DNA from: Pegoplata infirma
Lineage: Eukaryota; Arthropoda; Insecta; Diptera; Anthomyiidae
Direction of reading: 5' to 3'
NCBI GenBank assembly: GCA_963921195.1
Contig: OY992538.1
Coordinates: 240,119,462-240,183,461 of the forward strand
DNA: 64,000 nt
The notes below the pieces were generated by a model. The model was not told the origin of the DNA, did no database searches, and was given only the letters and a program-made list of their open reading frames with translations. Positions 1-9,924 of the stretch are shown here, piece after piece. The position numbers and the translations under genes are program-made. Within the stretch, counting starts at the first letter, position 1. The number at the start of each line of letters is the position of its first letter.

Positions 1-251
1 CCCTGCCTAGTCTACGCATGCCTCACAGAGGATCGTGTAGAAGAAACATCCGGTAATTTTTTTCGTGTGTTTTTTAATAAAAAAAAGTATTTTTATATGT
101 TTTAGAAGGCTCTGACTCCGAATTTGACAAAAACAAAAAAAAAAATTAAAAAAAAATCAAAAATGGCGATTTTTTATTTTTGCAGTTTTGCAACAATCGC
201 GTTCATTAAAGTCATTCATTACTGTACAATGTATTGGACACTATTTAATAA
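1..251. other. AT-rich flank, nothing recognised
   Basis: I see no open frame, RNA gene or repeat end here. The last three bases (TAA, 249-251) are the left target-site duplication of the next element. Confidence 0.5.
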
Positions 252-1549
252 CACTGTGCTACAGTGAAAAAATACTTCTGATGTGACATAGTATAGGTTG
301 TTGGTCTTGTCGAGTAGATCACAAAAATGCCCATTAAACTTGCCAGACACTCTCAAATTTTAGAGTTATGGTCAAAAGACGTTTTTTTGGGACTTTTCTC
401 ACTAAACCTTTTGTAATTCAGAAAATTTTCAACCGATTTTAAATTTTTTAACTGTTTTTGATAGAAGAAGGATGGGGCTTTCCATGTGTGTGAATTGGTC
501 TATTCATATAAGAAAGATATTTATTGATTTTTTCTATAAAATCTAATTTTTTTTGTTATTTTTTGAAAATTTTTCGAGTTTATCGATTTTTTTCTGCTAT
601 AGTTCATTCAACAACCTTTATATTTATAAAAGTATTTTTAAAGAAAATTTGATTCTGAATACGATAAGTTTTATCCTGAAGAAATCGGATAACAATTGAC
701 AGAGTTGTGATAATTTTTCTAAAAAAGAAAAATTAAGATTTTGCAGGAAATCGCAGTTCAGATATCCCAGGCAAAAAAATAATTTTATCATAAGAGATCA
801 TGTACACTATTTTTAAAGGTTTTTGGCGCTCTGAATCAGAATCTGGCCTTTAAATTGCTCTATCTCGTCAGGTTTTTGAGATATTTAACATAAATTGATA
901 TATCAAAAACTTAATAAGATAGCGCAATTTCAAGGTCAAATTCGAATTCAGGAGGCCAAAAACCTTTAAAATAATGATACGCGACCTCTTAGTATGTTCG
1001 TTTATTTTTTTATTTTTTTTGCCTGTGTTATCCGAACGGCAATTTCAAGCAAAATCTTAATTTTCTTTTTTAGAAAAATTATCACAACTCTGTCAATTGT
1101 TATCCGATTTCTTCGGCATAAAGCTCATCGTATTCACAATTAAATTTTCTTTAAGAATACGTTTATAAATATAAATGTCGTTGAACGAACTATACCAGAA
1201 AAAAATCGATAAACTCAAAAAATTTTCAAAATATAACAAAAAAATTAGATATTGTTAAAAAAATCAATACATATCTTTCATATATGTACAGACCAATTCA
1301 CACACATAAAAAGCCCTATCCTTCTTCTATCCAAAACAGTTGAAAAATTGAAAATCGGTTGAAAAATATTTAAGTTACACGTGGTTTAGTAAAAAAAGTC
1401 CCAAAAAATCGTTTTTTGACAATAACTTTAAAATTTGAGGGTGTCTGGCAAGTTTGATGGGCATTTTTATGATCTTTTCGGCGAGATTAACAACCTTAAC
1501 TACCTCATTTTAAAAGTATATTTGATTTTGTGTTTTTTGTAGCACAGTG
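252..1549. mobile_element. CACTG-type foldback transposon, 1.3 kb, 3-bp TSD
   Basis: The ends are CACTGTGCTACA on the left and TGTAGCACAGTG on the right, flanked on both sides by TAA (249-251 and 1550-1552). The body is a long imperfect hairpin: the left arm (about 290-850) contains CTTGCCAGACACTCTCAAAT, and the matching complement is at about 1430-1455 in the right arm. No transposase is present. CACTG/CACTA-type ends with a 3-bp TSD fit the EnSpm/CACTA group; that assignment is an inference from termini alone. It resembles the two elements at 38994 and 58214 in ends and TSD size, but not obviously in its interior. Confidence 0.8.
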
Positions 1550-1589
1550 TAATTAAAGGTCTAACCATATTTGGTTAGATCTTTAATTA
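1550..1589. repeat. Short perfect-stem hairpin
   Basis: AATTAAAGGTCTAACCA pairs with TTGGTTAGATCTTTAATT around a TAT loop, with one G-T wobble. It abuts the right end of the 252-1549 foldback. Function is unknown. Confidence 0.7.
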
Positions 1590-1670
1590 TTGTGAAATTA
1601 GTCCAAAAAGGGTCTGGTTATGATCAGACTTAATAAGATCACCAAAGAACCTATACGTAAACACTTACTA

Positions 1671-1801
1671 ACACCCAGTTTCTCTAATACGAACGCCATT
1701 CGTCTGCGACGAATTTGCATGTATTTTGTTTTTGTTACAATAACAAAATACACACAAATTCGTCACGAACGAATGACGTTCGTGTTACAGAAACTGGGGG
1801 T
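1671..1801. repeat. 131-bp palindromic repeat
   Basis: The left half starts ACACCCAGTTTCTCTAATAC and the right half ends with its complement at 1785-1801 (..ACAGAAACTGGGGGT). The inner part (GACGAATTTG and ATGTATTTTG) also pairs. It is probably a small MITE. I could not settle a target duplication. Open frames on both strands here are a by-product of the palindrome. Confidence 0.6.
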
Positions 1802-1912
1802 AAGAAAATTGTAATGGAATTTGAGAAATTTATGTGAATATTGAAAGGGTGGTTCGCATGGTGACTTGTAGTAAAAATGCATAATTTTGAATTATGAATA
1901 CAAAGTACAAAG

Positions 1913-2330
1913 TAGAGATGGGCGCTGGTCACGTGATTTGCGTGATTCACGTGAATCACGCGTGAGTGTGAGTGATTTTCATTTCAATCACGTGATTGTG
2001 AGTTGAAAAAAAATCTGAGTGAGTGATTAGTGAGTGAGTCATTTATTTTTTGCGTGAGTTTGCGTGATTAGATTTTTTGATTTGCCAAATTTTTTTTTAA
2101 TTTTTTTGTAAAAATTTTTTTTTTTGGATTTTTTTTCTTTTTGGTAAGAAAATTTTATTGCGTGAGTAGATTTTGCGTGACTCACGCGTGAGCGTGATTG
2201 AATCTGTTATTACTCACGTGAATGTGAGTTAGCGTGAGTAAAAAAAAAATGCGTGAGTGATTAGTGAGTGATTCGATTATTTTTTGCGTGAGTGAGTGTG
2301 AGTCAAAATCCACTCACGCGCCCATCTCTA
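1913..2330. mobile_element. hAT-like MITE, 8-bp TSD GTACAAAG
   Basis: The termini TAGAGATGGGCG and CGCCCATCTCTA are perfect complements. They are flanked by GTACAAAG at 1905-1912 and 2331-2338, a perfect 8-bp target duplication as made by hAT transposases. The 418-bp interior is built of CACGTGATT, GTGAGTGAGT and GCGTGAGT words with poly-T stretches and has no coding capacity. A related copy is at 18664-19212, with fragments near 40283 and 41228. Confidence 0.92.
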
Positions 2331-2338
2331 GTACAAAG

Positions 2339-3261
2339 CATGCCTTTTATAATATCGATATTAGGCTCATTCAATAGCCTGTTTTACTCTCGTTTTAAAA
2401 CATGTTTAAAAAAAAATATTTTATGTTTTAGAAACGTTTTTATTGGAGCTTGGTCGTAACATCGACTGATTTTTTTCCAATTTAATACACTCTTTCTTAA
2501 ACTTTTCTTAAACTTTCAGTTTAAATTAGCTAACTTTTAGCAGATTTTTCTGCTGAAATAAATATTTTAGCTGAATTCTCTGTCATTTAGTTTTAAAAAA
2601 TAATAGAAATTTGATGATTATTTTGTTTATTTTACAGAAATATATAGTTATCATGATTTCAAAAAAATGTTTTAAGATTTTTTTCAAAGATTTAATTAAA
2701 AATAAAAATTAAAAAAAAAATAATTTTGTTGAAAAATTAACAGTTTGAAAAAAAAAAACTTAGAACAGATTTTTCAGCTCAATTCTGTATTTTTAATTTC
2801 CCGGGATCCCGCATAAGAAATCCCGGGAAGCGGGAGTTCCCGGGAAAAAACCCTATTTATAAATTATTATCAATTCCTTAATATCAGCTTAGTGTGTTTC
2901 AGATTCGTTACATCAGCTAATTTATTTTTCGTTTATCTCTGTTGCCGATTATTTTAAATAACTTTTTAGTGTCCATTTGCACTTGTATATGGTGAAGTTT
3001 TTAACGCCTCCATTTCCAATATACATAGCTCGTTACATTGCAGTTGTAAAGCTCAATAGCTTTTGTCAGCAGGCATTTTAATCCTAAAACATAAAGTTAT
3101 CACTGAATAAATTCAGGCGAAACGAAACATCTAATGAAAACGCCTGTCAAGTTTGTCTGTCATTTTACAAATTAATAGTTTCATCGAGTAACAAAAGGTA
3201 AAATAGAAACAAATATTACAAATGAAAGATCAAATAAAGTTTTTTTTTTTTATTTTCGTTA
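2339..3261. other. AT-rich spacer with decayed repeat fragments
   Basis: About 2510-2790 carries TTTTAGCAGATTTTTCTGCTG and TTTTACAGAAATAT words, shared with 16850-17190 and probably an old MITE. At 2799-2852 there are clustered CCCGGGA palindromes like those in the 11556-12071 element. No gene was seen. Confidence 0.45.
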
Positions 3262-3534
3262 CACTGAACGAATTTTGTTCATTACGGCTATGAAAACGTA
3301 CATTGATTCTATGAAAAAAATCATTAGAAGTGAGCCAATGATGCCCTTCATAGAATCTATGAAACAAATTCATAGAAACCAGATACCTTTGAAAAAGTTC
3401 ATAAGCTATGGAAAAAAAAAATTTATTGTTCAATTCTATTTTTTTTTATTTTATTATTTAATTTTTATTTACTTAATTATTTTATTTTTATTTATTTACA
3501 ATATTCTATTTTTAAAAATTTATTTATTTTTAAC

Positions 3535-3607
3535 TGATCCCCACCGAGATTCGAACACAATACCAGTTGTTCGTGAAGCTTAGTCTCTAACCACTGAGCT
3601 AAAGTAA
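3535..3607 (-). pseudogene. Degenerate tRNA-like module (A-box and B-box)
   Basis: On the minus strand it reads TTTAGCTCAGTGGTTAGAGA (D-arm/A-box type) followed 30-odd bases later by TGTTCGAATCTC (T-loop/B-box type). Acceptor and anticodon stems do not pair convincingly, so this is not a working tRNA gene. It could be a tRNA-derived relic retaining an internal RNA polymerase III promoter. It sits inside the 3262-4170 MITE. Confidence 0.55.
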
Positions 3608-3799
3608 ATAAACAAGTTATAACACTTAAAATCTATTTTGTTAAATATCCTGCTTTAAAATATTATGCTCTGCCGCAATGCTCTGCCAAAATCTGTGTGT
3701 ATGTTTGTAGAAAACAAAATGTTTGTGTATTTGCAAAAAAAAAATAACGAACATTACAAAACTAAGTGTTAGTCGGCGAGGTTTTCCTCCTTTGGTGGT

Positions 3800-3870
3800 G
3801 CTGCTGGCTAAGGCGTCGATTATAAATTTCCTAGCCGGTAGGTCTTGGGTTCGAACCCCGCCTGGGCAGC
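3800..3870 (+). pseudogene. tRNA-like module with acceptor stem and pol III terminator
   Basis: The 71-nt segment begins GCTGCTG and ends GGGCAGC, which pair at six of seven positions. TGGCTAAGGCG resembles an A-box. GGGTTCGAACCCC is a good T-arm/B-box. CTGGCTA (from 3803) pairs with TAGCCGG (to 3838), so the middle folds as one hairpin instead of D plus anticodon arms. A run of 13 T (3874-3889 region) follows and would terminate pol III. There is no credible anticodon, so this is a tRNA-derived relic or a short pol III unit. Confidence 0.55.
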
Positions 3871-4481
3871 AATATTTTTTTTTTTTTTTACGTTTTTTAT
3901 GTTTTTTTTTATATTTTTTATATTTTTTTAATATATTCATTCAAATTATTTAATTATTGTAACATTATTTTAATTTTTAAAAAAATATTAATGACATTTT
4001 TTTTCTATGAATTTTTTCTATGAATCTTACAAAATCTATGAATAAAATTCTATGAAATATTTCAAAATACTAATGAATATTCATTCAGCCAATGAATTGT
4101 TTCATAGATTCTATGAATTTGGTTTTATGAAATATGTTCATAGATATTATGAACAATAATTCTTTCAGTGTAGAAATGGTATTTCCTTTCTGTTTTTATT
4201 TTTCTCACAAGTTTTCCTGTTTGGTTTTGCTTTCAGTTTAGTTTCTGCATATTTAACTCAACAAATTAATTTTAATTGTTAGCAATCATCAGAAACCTTT
4301 GGTTTTCTGGGAAAACTTTTTCGTTTATTTTTTTTTTCTGATTGTAGTTGTTGAGTTGGATGTATGTATCTTGCTTTTGTGTTTATTTTTCTATGCATTT
4401 TTCTTTAGTTTTTGTTGCTTAATTAAACAGTTTGAAAATAAGAAAACTGTTTCTAATTACTTGTGTTGTTTTTAAGTAGAT

Positions 4482-5071
4482 TTTTATACCCTCCACTCAA
4501 GTGATAGAGAGTATATATAAGTTTGTCATTCCGTTTGTAACACCTCGAAATATTGTACATAAATTCATGATCCTTGATCGATTTTAAGTCGATTTAGCGA
4601 TATCCGTACGTCTGTATGTCTGCCAGTTGAAAACACTCTATCTTTTGTAAGACTTAACTGAGGCTGCTGAAGCTTGGCATATATGTATATTTGTAATTTA
4701 CCTGGTCAGGTCGGTATTGCATTTATGGGAAATCGGTCCCGTGGTTCACAAGTTATAAGCTAAAGAGTGAATTTCGGCAGTGATTTGTCGCGACAAACCT
4801 TAGGCTGCTGAAGCTTGGTACATATATTTATAGTTTCCCTAGTCTAGATGGAATTAAATTTCAGCAAAATCGGTACAGTGGTTCCAAAGTTATGAGCAAA
4901 ACAGTGAATTTCAGATTGACTTCACCTAAAATTCACGTATTGAAAACACACAAATATATTTTACAAAGTATTTTTGTCACCCAAAAGTATTTTTAAACTA
5001 AAAAAAAAATGACACTAAAAACAATTTTACACTAAAAAAAAATACTAAAATTTTTTTTTACTTTAACTTTG
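4482..5071 (+). repeat. Dispersed fly repeat (ATACCCTCC family), copy 1
   Basis: It opens with ATACCCTCCACTCAAGTGAT, then TTTGTCATTCCGTTTGTAAC, a TCTGTATGTCTGCC stretch, and repeated 'GGTTCAAAAGTTATGAGCAAA'-type modules. The family recurs at 6406, 21550, 29727, 42812, 54105 (minus), 55300 (minus) and elsewhere. It has no coding capacity. The 3' end seen in other copies (..TCACTTGTTTTT) is missing, so this copy is truncated. Confidence 0.75.
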
Positions 5072-5625
5072 TGCACAGAAAAAAATAAAAAAATATTTGA
5101 GTAAATTTTTAATTCTATTGAGTAAAAAATTACTCAATTTTGCACCAGTAAACGATTTAATAGTATTGAGTAAATTTTTAATAAAAATTTATTAAATGTT
5201 TGCCAAATTTGAGTAAATTTTTAATTGACACAATTAAAAATTTACTCAAAATTTATCAATTTATTTTCTTAAAAAGTTTAAAAAAGTTTTAAATTTTTTT
5301 TTGCAAAAAAAAAAATAAAAAACCTATTTTTGAAACTTTACCAAACATATTTATGTCTCAAAGACATAGGAATATTTTATAAAGACGATTACAAACTTTC
5401 ATATACATATACAAAAAACTAAAACTAAACGAGAATTCAAAAAACTATGAGAGTTAAAAAAATTTAAAAAAACTATTAAATTTTTATTAAATTATTTACT
5501 TAAATTGTTTTTAAAATGTTTGAGTAAATTTTTAATTGCGTCAATTAAAAAATTACTCAATTTTTCTTTTTAAATTTAATCAAGTGATTACTCAAATTTG
5601 ATTCCTCCATATTTTTTTCTGTGTG
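5072..5625. mobile_element. Palindromic MITE with GAGTAAATTTTTAATT words
   Basis: The ends are CACAGAAAAAAATA on the left and its complement TATTTTTTTCTGTG on the right; TA follows the right end (5626-5627). The interior repeats GAGTAAATTTTTAATT and its complement many times. It belongs to the group of MITEs with CACTC/CACAG-type ends in this window. The left TA is lost or mutated. Confidence 0.7.
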
Positions 5626-5629
5626 TATT

Positions 5630-5763
5630 CACAATGAAAGAGTACTCTGTGACAGAGAGTGGATTTTGATCCTTTCTCTTTCACACTTACACATTTTTTG
5701 AATAATGTCGTCTCTGTTTTCATGGTGATGGTGCTCTGTAGTACAGAGTACTCCGACATTGTG
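5630..5763. mobile_element. 134-bp inverted-repeat element
   Basis: CACAATGAAAGAGTACTCTG at the left pairs with the right end (complement CACAATGTCGGAGTACTCTG), 17 of 20 positions. It is a probable MITE. No clear target duplication was found, and it directly abuts the preceding MITE. Confidence 0.6.
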
Positions 5764-6405
5764 TCGGAGCCTTTATGAATCGATTTGCTTGAAACTTAAA
5801 ATATATATAAATGAGACAATTCTAAGGTTGGGGTGTCTCGGCTTATCGGCCATATCGAGGATTTAGGGGTTCAAAAAATGGGTAAAAAAATGGAGAAAAA
5901 AACAGATTTTCACTCATTTCTTTTTTAGAAACTATATGATGTTTCCATGTGAGAAGAAAGGTTTTTTTAATGCCTATCCAACGGTGTAAAAACCTTGTAA
6001 AAATTTGACTTCGTAAATATTTTTTTTATGAAAATGTGAAAATTTTGGGGGTATTTATATGAACACAAAGACCTACGATATCTATATGAATGCGAAATAA
6101 TCTTTATTAAATTTAAGTCGCCACATATTTTTGCTCTAGAGTCTAGACGATATTCCTGTTGGTTCGAGAGTTATCGAAATTTTCCCGAATGTCCCACATT
6201 GTTTCATAAGGGGACAACAAATTTTTTACAACGATATGGCCGATACACTCCAATCTTAAAATCTTCTCCTTTATGTATATTTTAAGTTTCAGGCAAAAAT
6301 GAGAAAAATTAGTTGATAAAACCATACAAAATTGCATTAAATTTAATATAAAATTTTGTGATTTTTTAAAATTTTTTTATTTAATTTGAGGCGAAAATTA
6401 GACCC
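5764..6405. repeat. Dispersed repeat (GGTGTCTCGGCTTATCGGCC family)
   Basis: It contains GGTGTCTCGGCTTATCGGCC (from about 5829), also at about 20882, plus ATGTTTCCATGTGAGAAGAA and ATTCCTGTTGGTTCGAGAGT blocks, which recur at 56630-56900. This indicates an old interspersed repeat of unknown class. It has no gene. Confidence 0.5.
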
Positions 6406-8002
6406 TTTTTATACCCTCCAACCACAGTATGGGGGTATACTCTCTTTGTCATTCCGTGTGTAAGGCATCGAAATATCGGTCGAGGACCCCATAAAGTATA
6501 TCGAGGGCCTATATTCAAAACCCTCTATCTTCCATTTTCACGAAAATTACTTTTTGATGGCAAAATATTCAGTAAAACGGCCCTCATCTATGGTGTAATA
6601 TTCAGAACAAAAATATTTTTTTTTGCTATTTTATTTGCATTTTTGGTTTTCTCTATCTCTTACACAATTAATTTTTCTGAATGCAAAACTCTCTATCTTT
6701 TCAAATAATTAATTAACAAATATTTGTTTTGAATAATTTTATCATGCATTACATGTTTTCATACTAATTTTTGCATGCTGCACAGGAATTTATCAACAAA
6801 ATTCCAGAACCACGATTTTGGTCCACTGATGCTAATTTTTTCTGAAAATTCTTGTTTGACTTTTTTAAAAAATATGTCTCAAACTTTGGATGTCTTGTGT
6901 ACATTGTGAAAACAAATTTTTATCTTAAAAATCCCGATGCTGATCAGCATCTGTGGACCAAAATCCCGTTTTTATTTTTTTTACTATTTCTTACATAACA
7001 TACTCAACAGTTTGTCAACTTTTGAGACGAATTCGGTAAAAAAAATTATTTTTGTCTTAACAATCCGCACCTGTGGACCAAAACCGCGATTTCGAAATTA
7101 TTTATAAGCCGTTATCATTAATAAATTACGTTAAAAATTAACCGATGTCATAAATGAAATCATAATAATTCATTTTTATTAAAATGCAAAACCCTCTATC
7201 TGATCATTTTCATTCCTGTACTTAATATTTTTGAGAAACAAAACCCTCTATCTATCCTCTAAAATCCCCAATAGTGCAAAATTTTAAAAACGAATTATAT
7301 GTCAGATTCAGTAGTTGATTTAAAAAAATATTTTAGAATATCGAATTTTAATTACTCTAACAATTCGCGAAATAAACAGTTTTTTGGCTCTCCTGAAAAG
7401 TTGTGTTTTTTTAGATAGAGGGTTTTGAATATAGGCCCTCGATATATATTGTTAGTTCTTGATCGATTCTAAGACATTATATGAATGTGCGTCCGTCTGT
7501 CTGTAGATAACACGATACAGTCCAAAATAAAAGAGCTAGACTCCTAAAGTTTGGCACAAAAATGTCTTGTATTCGTAGGCAGGTTAAATTCGAAAATGGG
7601 TAAATTCGTTCCCCCTTGAAGAACTGAACCTACCTCTTAAAAACACAATTTTTTTAATGTTTTGTTTTTGTATTTTCGTTAAACAAATGAAACATGCTTA
7701 TGCTAGAGGAAGTTCAAAGTCCTACACTTGGACCCAGGGGATTAGAAAATGTTGTTTATTTCGGCCTGCCCCACTTGAGGGCATGGAAATGAATAAATAG
7801 TTTAAAAACGATCAAATTCAATATCATTAGTACAAAAAGCAAAATAAATGAATGTTGTAAACATTTTTCGCGAGTAGAAAGGTGAAATAACAACCCCACC
7901 CAAAAATGAAAACGCACCTGACATAAAATTTTAATATATTTTTACATATTGGAGGGTATAAAAGATTCGGTACAGTCGAATTTAACACTCTCACTTGTTT
8001 TT
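6406..8002 (+). repeat. Dispersed fly repeat (ATACCCTCC family), copy 2, interrupted
   Basis: It starts TTTATACCCTCCAACCACAG and ends TTTAACACTCTCACTTGTTT, giving both ends of the family. It is split by the 6502-7441 insertion: 'CCCCATAAAGTATAT' lies before the break and 'ATATATTGTTAGTTCTTGAT' after it, which together restore the arrangement seen at 21630. Confidence 0.75.
6502..7441. mobile_element. DNA element with perfect 29-bp terminal inverted repeat
   Basis: Positions 6502-6530 (CGAGGGCCTATATTCAAAAC then CCTCTATCT) are the exact reverse complement of 7413-7441. The motif AAAACCCTCTATCT is repeated inside (about 6682, 7187, 7242). It is inserted in an ATACCCTCC-family repeat with ATAT on both sides (2- or 4-bp duplication; ambiguous because the target is a TA run). 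No transposase is present in 940 bp. The superfamily is unresolved. Confidence 0.85.
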
Positions 8003-8215
8003 ATTTAATTGATGCAATTATAAATAATTAAAAAAAAAATTTTCCGAAACTTTTTTCGGGACTTAGTAAATTAAAAAAAAAAATCTGGATTTAGAAAATT
8101 TTCAAAAGTTATACCACTTTATATGTATGTTAATTTTTTTTTTTAAATCTTATATAATCGCTTACACAGTCCGACAAAAATAAAAAAAATCGTTAAACAC
8201 GAACTGGATAATATA

Positions 8216-8620
8216 CACTCTAAAAAACGCATGTAAACTTACTGTTATAAATTGGGTTAATTTTTGATGAATATCACGAATTCTAAATGCGCAAATTAAT
8301 TGATAACAAATTAAACACAGCAAATTATAAATATTATCCGTTTATTCAAATATTTTACACACAAATGTTTAAATAAAATTTTCGAACAACATACATATAG
8401 TGGTTAAGGAGTGTTGTTCAAAATCGGAAGGTCGCGAGTTTGATGCTGGCTGGCGCCATAAGTTTTTTATATTTTATTTACCTCTTTTTTATTTAAAGTG
8501 ACCATTAGTGGTCAATTTATTCAATTTACACATTCAGAGTAAAATTACCCAATTTATAATAGGAGTACAGTTTCCTAAGTACTATAAATTGGGTAAATTT
8601 CAACAAATTTTGATTAGAGT
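8216..8620. repeat. Repeat with TA-CACTC left end and ATAAATTGGGTAA palindromes
   Basis: CACTCTAAAAAACGC after TA (8214-8215) looks like the left end of the TA-MITE group. TATAAATTGGGTTAATTT at about 8250 pairs with AAATTACCCAATTTATAATA at about 8543. The right end is not defined. It includes the tRNA-like module at 8397-8459. Confidence 0.45.
8397..8459 (+). pseudogene. Degenerate tRNA-like module
   Basis: TAGTGGTTAAGGAGTG resembles a D-arm and CGCGAGTTTGATGC a worn B-box; a T6 run follows (8463-8468). No cloverleaf can be drawn. It lies within a MITE-like repeat, as do two other modules of this kind at 3.5-3.9 kb. Confidence 0.4.
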
Positions 8621-8634
8621 ACGTTTGAAACTTA

Positions 8635-9175
8635 AGACTAAATGTAGTAAAACTGCATTTACAGTGTTTCTTTTCGTGATCCTGTTTCCTTTTAAAAGGA
8701 CTTCAAAGTTTTAGAGGATTATAGTTTATAAAATATTTTTGTAACATTTGTACTTGTACTAAGTAGGATGCTACTAGGGATGGCAAATGAAAGAGAAGGA
8801 TCTCCCCTAGTTTTCCTTTTTTATTATTTTTACATATTAGGAAAAAGGAGGACAGTTACGTCCTTTCAAAAATTTATCCTTTAATATTATTCAAAATTTT
8901 CAACAAAATATTTTAATAAAGTTTTCAAATGACTTTATTTATATCCTTTTATCCTGATATGAAAAAATAAAATAATGGAATCATTAGGGGAGATCCTCCT
9001 CTTTCATTTGCTATCACCAGTGTCATCCAAGGGCAAAAACAAATACTTTAAAAATATTTTATAAAATGTATCCTTTGAAACTTTAAAGTTCTTTTAAAAG
9101 AAAACAGGATCACGAAATAAAAATCTGTAAATGCAGTTTTATTTACTCCATTTAAACTTTACTTTCAGACGTATA
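8635..9175. mobile_element. Palindromic element with TAGGGATGGCAAATGAAAG core ends
   Basis: CTGCATTTACAGTG...GATCCTGTTT...TTTTAAAAG (8653-8700) is mirrored at 9085-9140. Inside, GGCAAATGAAAGAGAAGGAT (from about 8780) pairs with the complement at 8998-9020. The nested mirror symmetry suggests one foldback, or a hAT-like element inside another. No clean target duplication was found. Confidence 0.55.
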
Positions 9176-9317
9176 TCATCATTGATGTTTAATATTGGCT
9201 GTCGGACGGTGTTATAAAATTTAACAAAAAAAAAATTCTTTATCATTTAATATTGAAACAAATTATCAAAAAATTCTTCTGGTCTTAGAACAATTTTCAA
9301 AATTTATATCAAATCTA

Positions 9318-9922
9318 CACTCAAAAAAAAAAAAACTGTAAAGTTAACAAAAAATTTAGTTAAATTTAACTAAAAAAGCACCTGATTTTGGGCCAACTAA
9401 ATTTTTAGTTAATTTAACTAAAAATATTTAGTTAACTTTTCGTAGAATGAATTTAGCAAAAAAAACCGTAACTTTAACTAAAAATTTAGCTGAAATTTCG
9501 TAACGTTTTTATGTACATATATTAACAAAAAAATTAGTTGAATTCAGCTAAACTTTTTGTTACTTTTCGTAAACTAAAATTTAGAAAATATTTTGTAAAA
9601 AATTAAAAGTTTATTTTTTATATTTTTTCATCAGCTTAAGTAGAACTTATGAGATTTGCATAGGAGGCTTCACAAGAAATTCCACTTAACAAATTTGTTA
9701 CGAAAAATCAGCAAATTAATTAGTAAAAATTCGTAAACTCAGTTTTGAAGTCAACAAAAAAAATTAATACAAAATTTGTTCAAAACTAGTATTTTCGTAA
9801 ATTGAACTTAACTAAAAAAAGTAGTTAAAACGCTGATTTTAACTAAAAATTTGCTAAAAAGCCAGTAAACTCGAGTTAACAAAAAAAAATTTGTTAACTT
9901 TACAGTTTTATTTTTTTGAGTG
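9318..9922. mobile_element. TA-flanked MITE, AGTTAA-word family, copy 1
   Basis: Ends CACTCAAAAAAA and TTTTTTTGAGTG are flanked by TA (9316-9317 and 9923-9924). The interior is a palindromic patchwork of TTTAGTTAA and GTTAACTTT words with no coding capacity. A second copy, reversed, is at 19657-20223 and matches along its length. Confidence 0.88.
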
Positions 9923-9924
9923 TA

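Larger units (their letters stand above)
3262..4170. mobile_element. TA-flanked foldback MITE carrying two tRNA-like modules
   Basis: The left end CACTGAACGAATTTTGTTCA and the right end (complement CACTGAAAGAATTATTGTTC) are flanked by TA at 3260-3261 and 4171-4172. Subterminal regions on both sides repeat CTATGAA/TTCATAGA words and pair with each other. The centre holds two outward-facing tRNA-like sequences (about 3535-3607, minus strand; 3800-3870, plus strand) separated by AT-rich DNA. No transposase is present. A TA duplication suggests Tc1/mariner-type mobilisation (inference). Confidence 0.8.

Noticed and set aside
3800..3870. Functional tRNA-Leu or tRNA-Ser
   Set aside because: No D-arm plus anticodon-arm fold and no placed anticodon; only promoter-like boxes, an acceptor-like stem and a terminator are present.
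8771..9017. hAT call for the TAGGGATGGCAAATG inverted pair
   Set aside because: The 8-bp flanks do not match each other, and the symmetry continues outward, so only a palindromic element is reported.
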